Assembly: GCA_018222865.1 (NCBI GenBank)
Contig: JAAEZM010000007.1
Coordinates: 109,557-173,556 of the forward strand
Length of the DNA stretch: 64,000 nucleotides
DNA from: Alphaproteobacteria bacterium
Lineage (GTDB): Bacteria; Pseudomonadota; Alphaproteobacteria; Caulobacterales; Maricaulaceae
Reading direction: 5' to 3'
In this document: in pieces, positions 44,769 to 52,818 of the stretch
Layout of the letters: every line of letters starts with the position of its first letter
Position numbering within the stretch: position 1 is the stretch's first letter
The notes under the pieces: generated by a model
Seen by the model: only the letters and a program-made list of their open reading frames with translations
What the model was told of the DNA's origin: nothing
The model's database searches: none
Made by a program: the position numbers and the translations under genes

Positions 44769-46400
44769 GTGAAAACCGCTCCAACCTCCGCGCGGACCCA
44801 TCCGCTGATCCGGGCCTTCAAGGACGGTCGCGGCCCTGCACTTTGGGCTATGGGGATCGTGGTCGGCCTCCTCGCGGGATATGCCACGCTGGGATTGCGC
44901 CTCGGCATTGCGGCAACAGAGCGCTTCTTCTTTGGAACAACAGAGGAAAACCTGGCCAGCGTCGCCGCGACACTGCCCTGGTATGCGTTGTTTTTTGTGC
45001 CGGTCATGACCGGCATTCTCATCGCCGTGCTTTTGTGGCTGGGACAACGCACAGGCCTCGCCCCGGGCGCCCGTGCCGGCGGCGTTGCCGACCTTCTCGA
45101 AGCGCGCGCCATTCGCGGCGGCCGGATTGAACTGAAGTCGGGACTTTATTCCTCACTGCTCGCCATACTCTCCCTGGGCGGCGGCGCCAGTGCGGGCCGC
45201 GAGGGTCCGGCGGTACATCTGGGCGGCACACTCGCGAGCTGGCTGTCCGGCGGGGTCGGCTTGGGACCACGCGGCAGCCGGACACTTCTGGCCTGCGGCG
45301 CTGCCGCGGCCGTCTCCGCCAGTTTCAACGCGCCGGTTGCGGGCGCGCTTTTCGCCTTTGAAGTCGTGCTCGGTCATTACGCCTTGCGCACCATTGCGCC
45401 TGTCGCCGTCGCCAGTGTTATCGGCGCGCTTATTGTGCGAATCCACCTGGGTCCGGATCCGGTCTTCGGTGTGCTGGAAACCTTCTCGGCCAGTCTTTGG
45501 GACTACCCTGCCGCCGCGCTTCTCGGCATCGCCGCAGCCGGACTTGCCATCCTGTTCGATCGCGGAACCTTGAACAGTGTGCAAACCGTGGAAAGCCACG
45601 CGCAACGCTGGAAAATACCGCTTTGGAGCCTGCCCGTTCCCGGAGGGATCCTAATTGGCGCTCTGGCCCTGATCGCACCGGAGATACTGGGCGTGGGCTA
45701 TGAGGCAACCTCCAACGCCCTCGCGACACATTATGTCTTCGGCGAGCTGGTCTTGCTGATCGTGCTGAAGACAATCGCCACCCAGATCACCCTGGCCTTT
45801 CGCTTTGCCGGGGGTGTCTTCTCCCCCTCCATGTATCTTGGCGCCATGCTGGGATCGGCGTTTGGCCTGATGATGATGGTCATCCTGGGCGACCAGACCG
45901 CAGGGGCCGGTTTCTTTGCGGTCATCGGTATGGGGGCTGTTGCAGGCGCAGTCCTCGGTGCCCCTCTATCCACCACCCTGATCGTATTTGAACTCACCAG
46001 CAGCTATGAAGCCGCTGTTGCGGTCCTTGTCGCTGTTTCTCTGGCAACTGCGCTGACACAATCGGCACTTGGCGGGTCGCTTTTCCAGAAACAGTTACAG
46101 TCGCGCGGCTACGACATCTCCGGCGGATCCAGTCGGCTTGTCCTGCAAACTATCCGGGTCCGCGACGTCATGATGCCACTTGGCGACTGGGCGGGGGCGC
46201 AAATCGATGACGGCGTGTGCGTTTATGAAGATGATACGCTTGGGCGCACGCTGGGTGTGTTCGATGCGGAGGATCTGGACGGCGCGGCCGTTCGCAGCCG
46301 CCAGGGCGATCAGGCGATTGTCGGCTGGATCACCAAGGCTGACGCGCATGCCGCCTACGCCAAAGCGCTGGCGGATATCAGCGAGGAAGAACATCAATAG
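44769..46400 (+). CDS. ClC-family chloride channel/transporter
   Basis: 543 residues starting at GTG 44769. About ten to twelve membrane segments. GASAGREGPAVHLGG holds the gating Glu145 of the GREGP motif; GGVFSPSMYLGAMLGSAFG is the second selectivity segment. The C-terminal 85 residues (from IRVRDVMM) look like a single, truncated CBS-type region rather than the usual pair. It would carry Cl- or exchange it for H+. The ribbon-helix-helix gene lies directly upstream. Confidence 0.9.
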   Translation: MKTAPTSARTHPLIRAFKDGRGPALWAMGIVVGLLAGYATLGLRLGIAATERFFFGTTEENLASVAATLPWYALFFVPVMTGILIAVLLWLGQRTGLAPGARAGGVADLLEARAIRGGRIELKSGLYSSLLAILSLGGGASAGREGPAVHLGGTLASWLSGGVGLGPRGSRTLLACGAAAAVSASFNAPVAGALFAFEVVLGHYALRTIAPVAVASVIGALIVRIHLGPDPVFGVLETFSASLWDYPAAALLGIAAAGLAILFDRGTLNSVQTVESHAQRWKIPLWSLPVPGGILIGALALIAPEILGVGYEATSNALATHYVFGELVLLIVLKTIATQITLAFRFAGGVFSPSMYLGAMLGSAFGLMMMVILGDQTAGAGFFAVIGMGAVAGAVLGAPLSTTLIVFELTSSYEAAVAVLVAVSLATALTQSALGGSLFQKQLQSRGYDISGGSSRLVLQTIRVRDVMMPLGDWAGAQIDDGVCVYEDDTLGRTLGVFDAEDLDGAAVRSRQGDQAIVGWITKADAHAAYAKALADISEEEHQ

Positions 46401-46493
46401 GCGCGTTCAATCCTCAGAACCGGTGTGCGTTTTATCACCAAGTTTCGAACGGTAATAATGCTTCCGTAATCATGTTGGGCTAGTTGGTTCAGC

Positions 46494-47042
46494 ATGGCAG
46501 TGGATGCGTCGCACAATTCCGCCGGTAACGGTGCGCCTCTTCAAGGGGGTGAAACGCTTGGCGAGGGCGCGCTGCGTGCTGAGGTCTTGAGCGCGGCCAA
46601 TATCAATCCAACCACCGGTCTGGCGACGGATTATCTCAATCACTTCAATGAAGTGGTCATGCTGATGGAAATGCTGCCTGACATGCCGGATTGTGCGGAA
46701 GATGTTCTGGAATGGCGTCCGGCCAGCTATGCGCAACATTTCGAGATGTCCGCCTTCAAGGATCGCGAACTGGCAATTATCGCTTACGAGGCGGCACCGC
46801 GTGCCCTGCGTGCGCATCTTGAAACCCTTATCCTGCAAATCGATGGAGAGGTTCAGCGCGCACAGGATTTCCTGCGTGAGGCCACAAGCCCTCAGATCTG
46901 TCATGCGGTCGCGCAAATGGCGACGGAGGAGATCAAACCACTGATCGCCGCAGCGTCTGGCGCCATTCACGGCAGTATTGATGGCGAAACGGCCTTTGAG
47001 GAAGAAAACGTCCAGGCGGGTGTCGACGCTCTGTTCGGTTAA
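46494..47042 (+). CDS. Conserved hypothetical protein, helical
   Basis: 182 residues, no signal peptide or membrane segment. The core NPTTGLATDYLNHFNEVVMLMEMLPDMPDCAEDVL followed by YAQHFEMSAFKDRELAIIAYE is a pattern I recall in uncharacterised alphaproteobacterial proteins. Mostly helical and acidic. The function is unknown; nothing in the neighbourhood (ClC upstream, unknown and hemerythrin genes downstream) gives a firm clue. No ribosome site is evident before the ATG. Confidence 0.72.
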   Translation: MAVDASHNSAGNGAPLQGGETLGEGALRAEVLSAANINPTTGLATDYLNHFNEVVMLMEMLPDMPDCAEDVLEWRPASYAQHFEMSAFKDRELAIIAYEAAPRALRAHLETLILQIDGEVQRAQDFLREATSPQICHAVAQMATEEIKPLIAAASGAIHGSIDGETAFEEENVQAGVDALFG

Positions 47043-47175
47043 AGCCTTCTTTCCAGCCGCTCTTCCGATCATAAGCAATTCACGCACTGGTGTAATATTT
47101 TACAATTCATGGTAGAGTTGAGTTGTGTCGGGTTTCCTTGCCCTCCCAAGGTTAACCACCCTCCTGGAGGATTCG

Positions 47176-47532
47176 ATGGCGCAAAATGCTACCCTGTTCG
47201 TTCCTTGCCGGACTGGCGAGATCCGTCGCCAGATCGACGAGACGCTTTTGGAGCTTCGTGTCGCGCAAGGCGAAGGCGGGCACGGGCCGCGCATCCTCTA
47301 CACAGTCAATGAATTAGCCGTGCTCTATGAGGACTTGTTTGAGACCCTTGAACAAGCACTTAGCGAGCAAGACGGCAGCGACCTTTCCTCCATCAGCTTC
47401 CAGCATGAAGCCTTTCTCGCGGATTTCTGCGACCTTGCAGACGAGATCCGAGCCCTCAATGGCGAAGTCCCGAATGCTTTCTTTGCCCTGCTGCGAGACG
47501 GACCGTATGCCGGACCCGCTATTGCCGCCTGA
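47176..47532 (+). CDS. Small helical protein, unknown
   Basis: 118 residues from the ATG at 47176, with CTGGAGG five bases upstream. All-helical prediction: residues 18-30 and 45-90 are amphipathic (YTVNELAVLYEDLFETLEQAL, then FQHEAFLADFCDLADEIRALNG). I do not recognise the family. The gene lies about 100 bases before the bacteriohemerythrin gene on the same strand. Confidence 0.65.
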   Translation: MAQNATLFVPCRTGEIRRQIDETLLELRVAQGEGGHGPRILYTVNELAVLYEDLFETLEQALSEQDGSDLSSISFQHEAFLADFCDLADEIRALNGEVPNAFFALLRDGPYAGPAIAA

Positions 47533-47634
47533 ACCCAACCAGGCTGTTGCGACATGCGTCAAAATGCGCCACGCGCATTAACCGCAGTTTTAGTCAGGTC
47601 TTCCAAACTGGGTGAAATTTTTGGAGGAAGACCT

Positions 47635-48039
47635 ATGCCCCTGATGACTTGGGACAGCTCGCTGGATGTCGGCGTGGCCGACATGAACAGAGAACATCAG
47701 CAAATCCTGGATCTGATGAACAAGATCTATGATGCGCGCGAAGCCGGCCAGACCGGAGCCAGTGTTATCGCGCTGGTTGACCGTTTGGCTCAGGTCACCA
47801 TTGATCATTTCCGCGATGAAGAGACGTATATGGAGAAGACCGGCTATGCCGGGCTCGCCTCGCACAAGCTGATTCACAAGGATCTGCTCGAGAAGTTCAC
47901 TGGCTTTGCAGACGAGATCAAAGCGAGTGGAGGTACGGTTCCGGACCGGTTTTTGACCTTCCTGAAACTCTGGCTCTCCGCCCATATCCGCGGCATTGAT
48001 ATGAAGTATGGCCCCAAGGCGGGTGACCTCGCAGCCTAG
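47635..48039 (+). CDS. Bacteriohemerythrin
   Basis: 134 residues from the ATG at 47635, with GGAGGA eight bases upstream. All diiron ligands are in place: His21, His58, Glu62, His77, His81, His117 and Asp122 (HQQIL, HFRDEE, HKLIH, HIRGID). A four-helix O2-binding protein that senses or stores oxygen. It stands alone, without a fused chemoreceptor or cyclase. Confidence 0.93.
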   Translation: MPLMTWDSSLDVGVADMNREHQQILDLMNKIYDAREAGQTGASVIALVDRLAQVTIDHFRDEETYMEKTGYAGLASHKLIHKDLLEKFTGFADEIKASGGTVPDRFLTFLKLWLSAHIRGIDMKYGPKAGDLAA

Positions 48040-48057
48040 CGCAGCGTGCCGGGCGAC

Positions 48058-48072
48058 GAACAAAAACCGAAC
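48058..48072 (+). promoter_or_regulatory. LexA/SOS box upstream of uvrD
   Basis: GAAC-AAAAACC-GAAC, the exact reverse of the alphaproteobacterial LexA consensus GTTC-N7-GTTC. It lies 82 bases before the uvrD start, in the intergenic region after the hemerythrin gene. The direct-repeat form matches the known alphaproteobacterial operator; it would place uvrD under SOS control. Confidence 0.85.
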
Positions 48073-48102
48073 AAACGCACATCCCTCCCTTGGGATTTGT
48101 AG

Positions 48103-48152
48103 GCAATCAGGCCAGACTAAGCCGAATACGACTCAAATCTCGGCCTGATTGC
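48103..48152 (+). repeat. 11-base inverted repeat ending at the uvrD start
   Basis: GCAATCAGGCC (48103-48113) and its exact complement GGCCTGATTGC (48142-48152), 28 bases apart. The second arm ends one base before the ATG at 48154, so an RNA hairpin would cover the ribosome-binding region. No terminator T tract. Confidence 0.8.
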
Positions 48153-48153
48153 A

Positions 48154-50445
48154 ATGTCCAACCTCTCCATTTCAGACATGGCGCGTCCCGCGCCGCCCTC
48201 GCCCTATCTCGACGGACTTAATCCCGAACAGAAAGAAGCGGTGGAAGCGGTGGAAGGTCCGGTCCTGGTTCTCGCCGGGGCCGGCACTGGCAAAACGCGG
48301 GTCCTGACGACGCGCCTGGCGCATATCCTGGCAACCGGTCGCGCCCAGCCCTGGCAGATCCTGGCGGTCACCTTCACCAATAAGGCGGCCCGGGAGATGA
48401 AAGAACGGGTCGGCAAGATTATCGGCGAAGCGGTGGAAGGCGTGCCTTGGTTAGGAACCTTCCACTCCGTTTCCGCACAAATCCTGCGCCGGCATGCCGA
48501 GCTGGTAGAGCTGAAATCCAATTTCACCATCCTGGACACCGATGATCAGTTGCGCCTGCTCAAACAGATCATCCAGGCCGAAAACATCGACGAAAAGCGA
48601 TGGACCCCGCGCCATCTGGCCGGGCTCATCGATGGCTGGAAAAACCGCGGCCTGATGCCGGACCAGTTGAGTGAAGAAGATAAATGGACCTTCGCCGAGG
48701 GCCGTGGCCAGGGCCTTTACACGATCTACCAGGAGCGTTTGAAGACACTCAATTGCTGCGATTTCGGCGATCTTCTCCTGCACACGCTGCACATCTTCAA
48801 AGACCATCCCGATGTGCTGGCTGAATATCACAAAAAGTTTCGCTACATCCTGGTCGATGAGTATCAGGACACCAATGTGTCGCAATATCTCTGGCTTCGA
48901 CTGCTTGCCCAGGGCACCGGGAATATCTGCTGCGTGGGTGATGATGACCAGTCCATCTATGGCTGGCGCGGTGCTGAGGTCGACAATATCTTGCGCTTTG
49001 AAAAAGATTTCCCTGGCGCGCATGTGGTGCGACTGGAGCGTAATTATCGCTCAACAGAACACATTCTGGCGGCTGCCTCTGGCCTGATCGCCTCCAATCG
49101 CTCCCGCCTTGGAAAGACGCTTTGGACCGAAGACAAGGGCGGCGAGAAAGTCCAGGTCCGCGGCATTTGGGATGGCGAGGCCGAGGCCCGGTTTATTGCC
49201 GAGGAGATCGAAAACTGGTCCTCCCAAGGCAAGGCCTATTCCGATATAGCCGTCCTGGTCCGCGCCGCCTGGCAAATGCGAGCCTTCGAGGATCGCTTCA
49301 TCATGCTGGGCTTGCCTTATAAGGTCATCGGCGGACCGCGCTTCTTCGAACGCGCTGAAATCCGCGACGCCCATGCCTATCTGCGCCTGGTCCGCTCGCC
49401 GGAGGATGACCTCGCCTTCGAACGTATCGTCAATACGCCCAAGCGCGGCATAGGCGACACCACTGTTCAGAAGATCGCCATGGCAGCGCGCGCCATGCAG
49501 GTTCCGATGAGCGAAGCCGCCCGGGTCATGGTTTCCTCTGATGAGATCCGCGGCAAGGCGCGTACAGGCCTGCAAGTCTTCCTGCGCGATGTGGAACGGT
49601 GGCGCGAACAGTCCGAGCATTCACGCCTCGATGAGCTCGCTGAAATCGTCCTCGATGAAAGCGGGTATACGGCCATGCTCCGCGAGGACAAGACGCCCCA
49701 GGCTGCCGGACGTCTGGAAAACCTCAAGGAACTCGTGCGGTCCATGGGGGAATGGGAGACGCTCGAAGCCTATCTCGAACATGTCTCCCTGGTCACTGAT
49801 GCGGATCGGGCCAGCGAAGAAGACGAAGTGACACTGATGACGCTTCATGCGGCCAAGGGCCTGGAATTCCCGCTCGTCTTTTTGCCGGGCTGGGAAGAAA
49901 CCGTTTTCCCCTCCCAGCGTTCGCTCGATGAAGGGGGAACGCGCTCCCTGGAGGAAGAGCGACGCCTCGCCTATGTCGGCATCACCAGGGCGCGCGAGCG
50001 CGCCATTATTTCCTTCACGGCCAATCGGATGATTTATGGCCGCTGGCAGGCCGTCATCCCCTCACGCTTTATCGATGAACTCCCCATTGATCACGTCGAA
50101 GCCCGCTCGGAAACCGGTTATTATGATGGCGGCCCCGGCCGTGAGAGCTTTACGGCAAACGCCGATCCTATGGAGTCGAGCTACTCTTCGCCGGGCTGGA
50201 AGCGCTATCAAGCATCCTCACAATCCGGCCGGCGCTCAGATCCGCCCACCATTAATGCCAAGGCGACCCTGATTGAAAGCGGCGGCTCTGATACACAGGG
50301 CAAGTGGAAGGCCGGCGACCGTGTCTTCCACGACAAGTTCGGCTATGGAACCGTGAAGAAGGCTGATGGCGCCAAATACACGGTCAAATTCGACAAGGCT
50401 GGCGAGAAGAAGGTCGTCGAGAACTTCCTGCGCGACCTGCCTTAG
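48154..50445 (+). CDS. uvrD: UvrD/PcrA-family DNA helicase
   Basis: 763 residues. SF1A helicase: Walker A AGAGTGKT (41-48), Walker B with LVDEYQDTN, GDDDQSIYGWRGA, LMTLHAAKGLEFP and VGITRARE. The C-terminal 45 residues (AGDRVFHDKFGYGTVKKADG) form the Tudor-like domain that contacts RNA polymerase in UvrD/PcrA. It unwinds DNA in nucleotide-excision and mismatch repair. No ribosome site is visible before the ATG; an in-frame ATG at 48178 is an alternative. Predicted SOS control via the box at 48058-48072. Confidence 0.96.
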   Translation: MSNLSISDMARPAPPSPYLDGLNPEQKEAVEAVEGPVLVLAGAGTGKTRVLTTRLAHILATGRAQPWQILAVTFTNKAAREMKERVGKIIGEAVEGVPWLGTFHSVSAQILRRHAELVELKSNFTILDTDDQLRLLKQIIQAENIDEKRWTPRHLAGLIDGWKNRGLMPDQLSEEDKWTFAEGRGQGLYTIYQERLKTLNCCDFGDLLLHTLHIFKDHPDVLAEYHKKFRYILVDEYQDTNVSQYLWLRLLAQGTGNICCVGDDDQSIYGWRGAEVDNILRFEKDFPGAHVVRLERNYRSTEHILAAASGLIASNRSRLGKTLWTEDKGGEKVQVRGIWDGEAEARFIAEEIENWSSQGKAYSDIAVLVRAAWQMRAFEDRFIMLGLPYKVIGGPRFFERAEIRDAHAYLRLVRSPEDDLAFERIVNTPKRGIGDTTVQKIAMAARAMQVPMSEAARVMVSSDEIRGKARTGLQVFLRDVERWREQSEHSRLDELAEIVLDESGYTAMLREDKTPQAAGRLENLKELVRSMGEWETLEAYLEHVSLVTDADRASEEDEVTLMTLHAAKGLEFPLVFLPGWEETVFPSQRSLDEGGTRSLEEERRLAYVGITRARERAIISFTANRMIYGRWQAVIPSRFIDELPIDHVEARSETGYYDGGPGRESFTANADPMESSYSSPGWKRYQASSQSGRRSDPPTINAKATLIESGGSDTQGKWKAGDRVFHDKFGYGTVKKADGAKYTVKFDKAGEKKVVENFLRDLP

Positions 50446-50792
50446 GCCGCCTCGTCAGCTCCGATCAGATATGCCGCTAGTCGCCGGGTCGCGCGGCACC
50501 CCGCCTCGCCGCTTTGGTATTCCTGCCACTGTTCGGACAAGCGCGATTGAGCGCTGACGCGTCGCATCTCGATCAACTCAAGCTGTGGTCCGATCTGGCT
50601 GATGCAAGCGTCTGTGGCTTGCGCCCCACATTGACGCTCTATCTCAGTCGCGCGGTTTTCGCTGTAGGCCTGATCAATCTGGACCGTCCACGCCGCCATG
50701 GCCTGACCGTCCGCCCGGCAAAACAGCTCTGCGATATGCGCACAGCCGGACAGGACAGGCAGGATTAAAATGAGAACAAAGACAGCTCTCAT
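50442..50792 (-). CDS. Small lipoprotein, unknown
   Basis: 116 residues from the ATG at 50792. Signal peptide and lipobox VLSGC, cysteine at 17. The mature part is helical with three further cysteines (FCRADG, QCGAQATDACI). No recognised family. It converges with uvrD, overlapping its last four bases, and follows the orphan gene at 50800-51447 by seven bases on the same strand. Confidence 0.65.
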   Translation of the reverse strand: MRAVFVLILILPVLSGCAHIAELFCRADGQAMAAWTVQIDQAYSENRATEIERQCGAQATDACISQIGPQLELIEMRRVSAQSRLSEQWQEYQSGEAGCRATRRLAAYLIGADEAA

Positions 50793-50799
50793 TTTTGGC

Positions 50800-51447
50800 T
50801 CATTCGTTGATCCCGAAGATCGTGTAGTCGTAATACATATTGCCGGACAGATCCGAGTTTCCGACGCTGGTCCGCTTGCCGGTCGGATAGTGCAGAGGCC
50901 GAATGAAGCTCTGCTCGACCACCCCAAGCTGATCATTATCATCATGCTTGAAGTAAGAGGTTATGCCTCGGATCAGTGTCTTGGATAATGAAAGAGCCGC
51001 GGAGATTTGTGGCGTTGCGGTCGCACCGGCGATCTTCAGCAGATTGCTCGCGATACTGTCCACCTTCTCGTCTGGCAGGAGCTCATCAATCCGGGCGCCC
51101 AGATCACGCACATCACTGTCCACATCGATGACAAACATGATCCAGTGGAACTCATTGGGGATTTCATTGGCGCTGTAGAGCACGCGGCCGGTATCACCGA
51201 ATTCGAAGACGTGATTGCTGCGAATATGATCGACCTGTACGCCTTCCCAGGCGCCCAGAACGGCCTGTGCAGCGGAGCGAACGATTGCACGTCGCTCCGA
51301 CACATCATGCGTTTGCGTCAGCTGATCCAATTGCGGCAAGCTGAAATTATTGTCGGATGCAAAACTGTAGAACTTGACCTCGGCGCCCAGGAAATCCCGG
51401 TTCTTGTGAATTTGCGCCTTGTCCAGAATAAGCCAGAACTTCGACAT
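50800..51447 (-). CDS. Orphan protein of unknown function
   Basis: 215 residues from the ATG at 51447, placed by GGAGGGG four bases upstream (an ATG 12 bases earlier overlaps that site). No signal peptide or membrane segment. Composition is more Asn/Asp/Tyr-rich and lower in GC than its neighbours (HDDNDQ, SGNMYYDYTIFG). I do not recognise the family; residues 60-130 look alpha/beta. The base composition suggests horizontal acquisition, but that is a visual impression. Confidence 0.62.
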   Translation of the reverse strand: MSKFWLILDKAQIHKNRDFLGAEVKFYSFASDNNFSLPQLDQLTQTHDVSERRAIVRSAAQAVLGAWEGVQVDHIRSNHVFEFGDTGRVLYSANEIPNEFHWIMFVIDVDSDVRDLGARIDELLPDEKVDSIASNLLKIAGATATPQISAALSLSKTLIRGITSYFKHDDNDQLGVVEQSFIRPLHYPTGKRTSVGNSDLSGNMYYDYTIFGINE

Positions 51448-51645
51448 ATACCCCTCCACCTTTGAGGCGAAGAGCTACCACCTGTGGTTAATCACGTCAA
51501 TTTTTGATAGAATTTCCTGAAGGTCAGCAAATCTCAGTGAGGCCACCCGCATTGAGATAACAGAGCTTTATCTGCCCGGCTCGTGATCACAGGTTTGCAA
51601 ATTCGCGCCGGATCAGTCACACCGCGAGCTCGAAGGAGAGCTTGC

Positions 51646-52518
51646 ATGTCTACACTTTGGCGCCTGACTGCCCAGGCGGATTTCAAAACCCTCGCCAATG
51701 CCGTTGAGAAGCTGGATGAGGCCTATCCGCCGATCGCCCTGTCCTGGTCGCTTTTCGATGACACTTCTCCAGCTCGGCTGGATGTGCTCTTTGATAATCC
51801 GCCCGATGAGGCTCAGTTCCGGGCGGCCTCCGGCCTGGCAGAGGATATTCTTGCCGAAATCCGACCTTTGCCGAATGAGGACTGGGTCCGGCTTTCCCTT
51901 GAAGGCTTGAAACCCGTCAATGCCGGGCGTTTCATTCTCTATGGCGAGCATGACAAGCAGCAGCTGCCAGAGGGCAAGATCGGTCTGGAAATCGAAGCTG
52001 GCCCGGCTTTCGGCACCGGGCATCATGGCACGACCAAGGGCTGCCTCCTGGCTTTTGACGAACTCCTCAGCGCAGGTGAGACCCCGGCGGCGATCTTTGA
52101 CCTGGGATGTGGAACCGCGGCTCTGGCAATCGCGGCTGCCAAATGCCTGCCGGACGCCGAGATCCTCGCTTCAGATATCGATCCAGAGGCCGTGGAAGAG
52201 AGCCGGGCCAATGCGCAGAAAAACGCGACGCCCGGCCTTGATATCTTTGTTGCCGAGGGGCTCGATCACCCCAAGCTTGCTGGTCGCGAATTCCAGCTGA
52301 TTTTCGCCAACATACTCGCCGGCCCGCTGGTCGAGCTGGCGCCCGGCATCGCCAAGGCGCTCGCCCCGCAAGGCCGGGTCATCCTGTCCGGCTTACTCAG
52401 CGAACAGGAAGACTGGGTTCGACAGGCCTATGAGACTGCGGGGCTTGTCGTCACCCGTCGCGAGCCCATTGAAGGCTGGGAAACCCTGGTGGCTCAACGC
52501 CCCGCCCAGGCCGGCTAG
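51646..52518 (+). CDS. prmA: Ribosomal protein L11 methyltransferase
   Basis: 290 residues from the ATG at 51646, with AAGGAGAG upstream. FGTGHHGTT (122-130) and SAM motif DLGCGTAALAIAAAK (152-166), then SDIDPEAVEESRANAQKN and FANILAGPLVELAP, all PrmA hallmarks. It trimethylates ribosomal protein L11. The TAG stop overlaps the stop of a small gene on the other strand. Confidence 0.93.
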   Translation: MSTLWRLTAQADFKTLANAVEKLDEAYPPIALSWSLFDDTSPARLDVLFDNPPDEAQFRAASGLAEDILAEIRPLPNEDWVRLSLEGLKPVNAGRFILYGEHDKQQLPEGKIGLEIEAGPAFGTGHHGTTKGCLLAFDELLSAGETPAAIFDLGCGTAALAIAAAKCLPDAEILASDIDPEAVEESRANAQKNATPGLDIFVAEGLDHPKLAGREFQLIFANILAGPLVELAPGIAKALAPQGRVILSGLLSEQEDWVRQAYETAGLVVTRREPIEGWETLVAQRPAQAG

Positions 52519-52682
52519 ACCGGTTTTTGCTTGCCCTTCAGACCGCATGCGGCAAGGAAGGCCTCAATATCCATGGTGCGCGGACGGGTGTGAACACCCG
52601 CTTTCTGACGGGCAGTCTCAGAGCGGCGCATTGTGGTCGGGCCTTGAAGCCGCAGAAAATCATCCATTGAGTACATGGTCAT
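52515..52682 (-). CDS. Short 55-residue protein
   Basis: 55 codons, starting at the ATG at 52682 with AAAAGGAGAC immediately upstream, a strong ribosome site. The protein is basic with a C-terminal AFLAACGLKGKQKPV and an N-terminal MYSMDDFLRLQGP. No family recognised. It is convergent with prmA, sharing three stop-codon bases. A second in-frame ATG lies two codons in. Support is the clear ribosome site and uninterrupted frame; length is too short for statistical proof. Confidence 0.6.
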   Translation of the reverse strand: MTMYSMDDFLRLQGPTTMRRSETARQKAGVHTRPRTMDIEAFLAACGLKGKQKPV

Positions 52683-52818
52683 GTCTCCTTTTCCTGCGTG
52701 CTGATGACCCTAATTGCTGCAATGCGGAAGCGCTATTGGGCCAAGGTCGAATTGCAGTTTCGCATGGCACGCAGACGGGCGATTGAAACCGTCACGCCAC
52801 GCGCCTAGTGTCAGGCCC

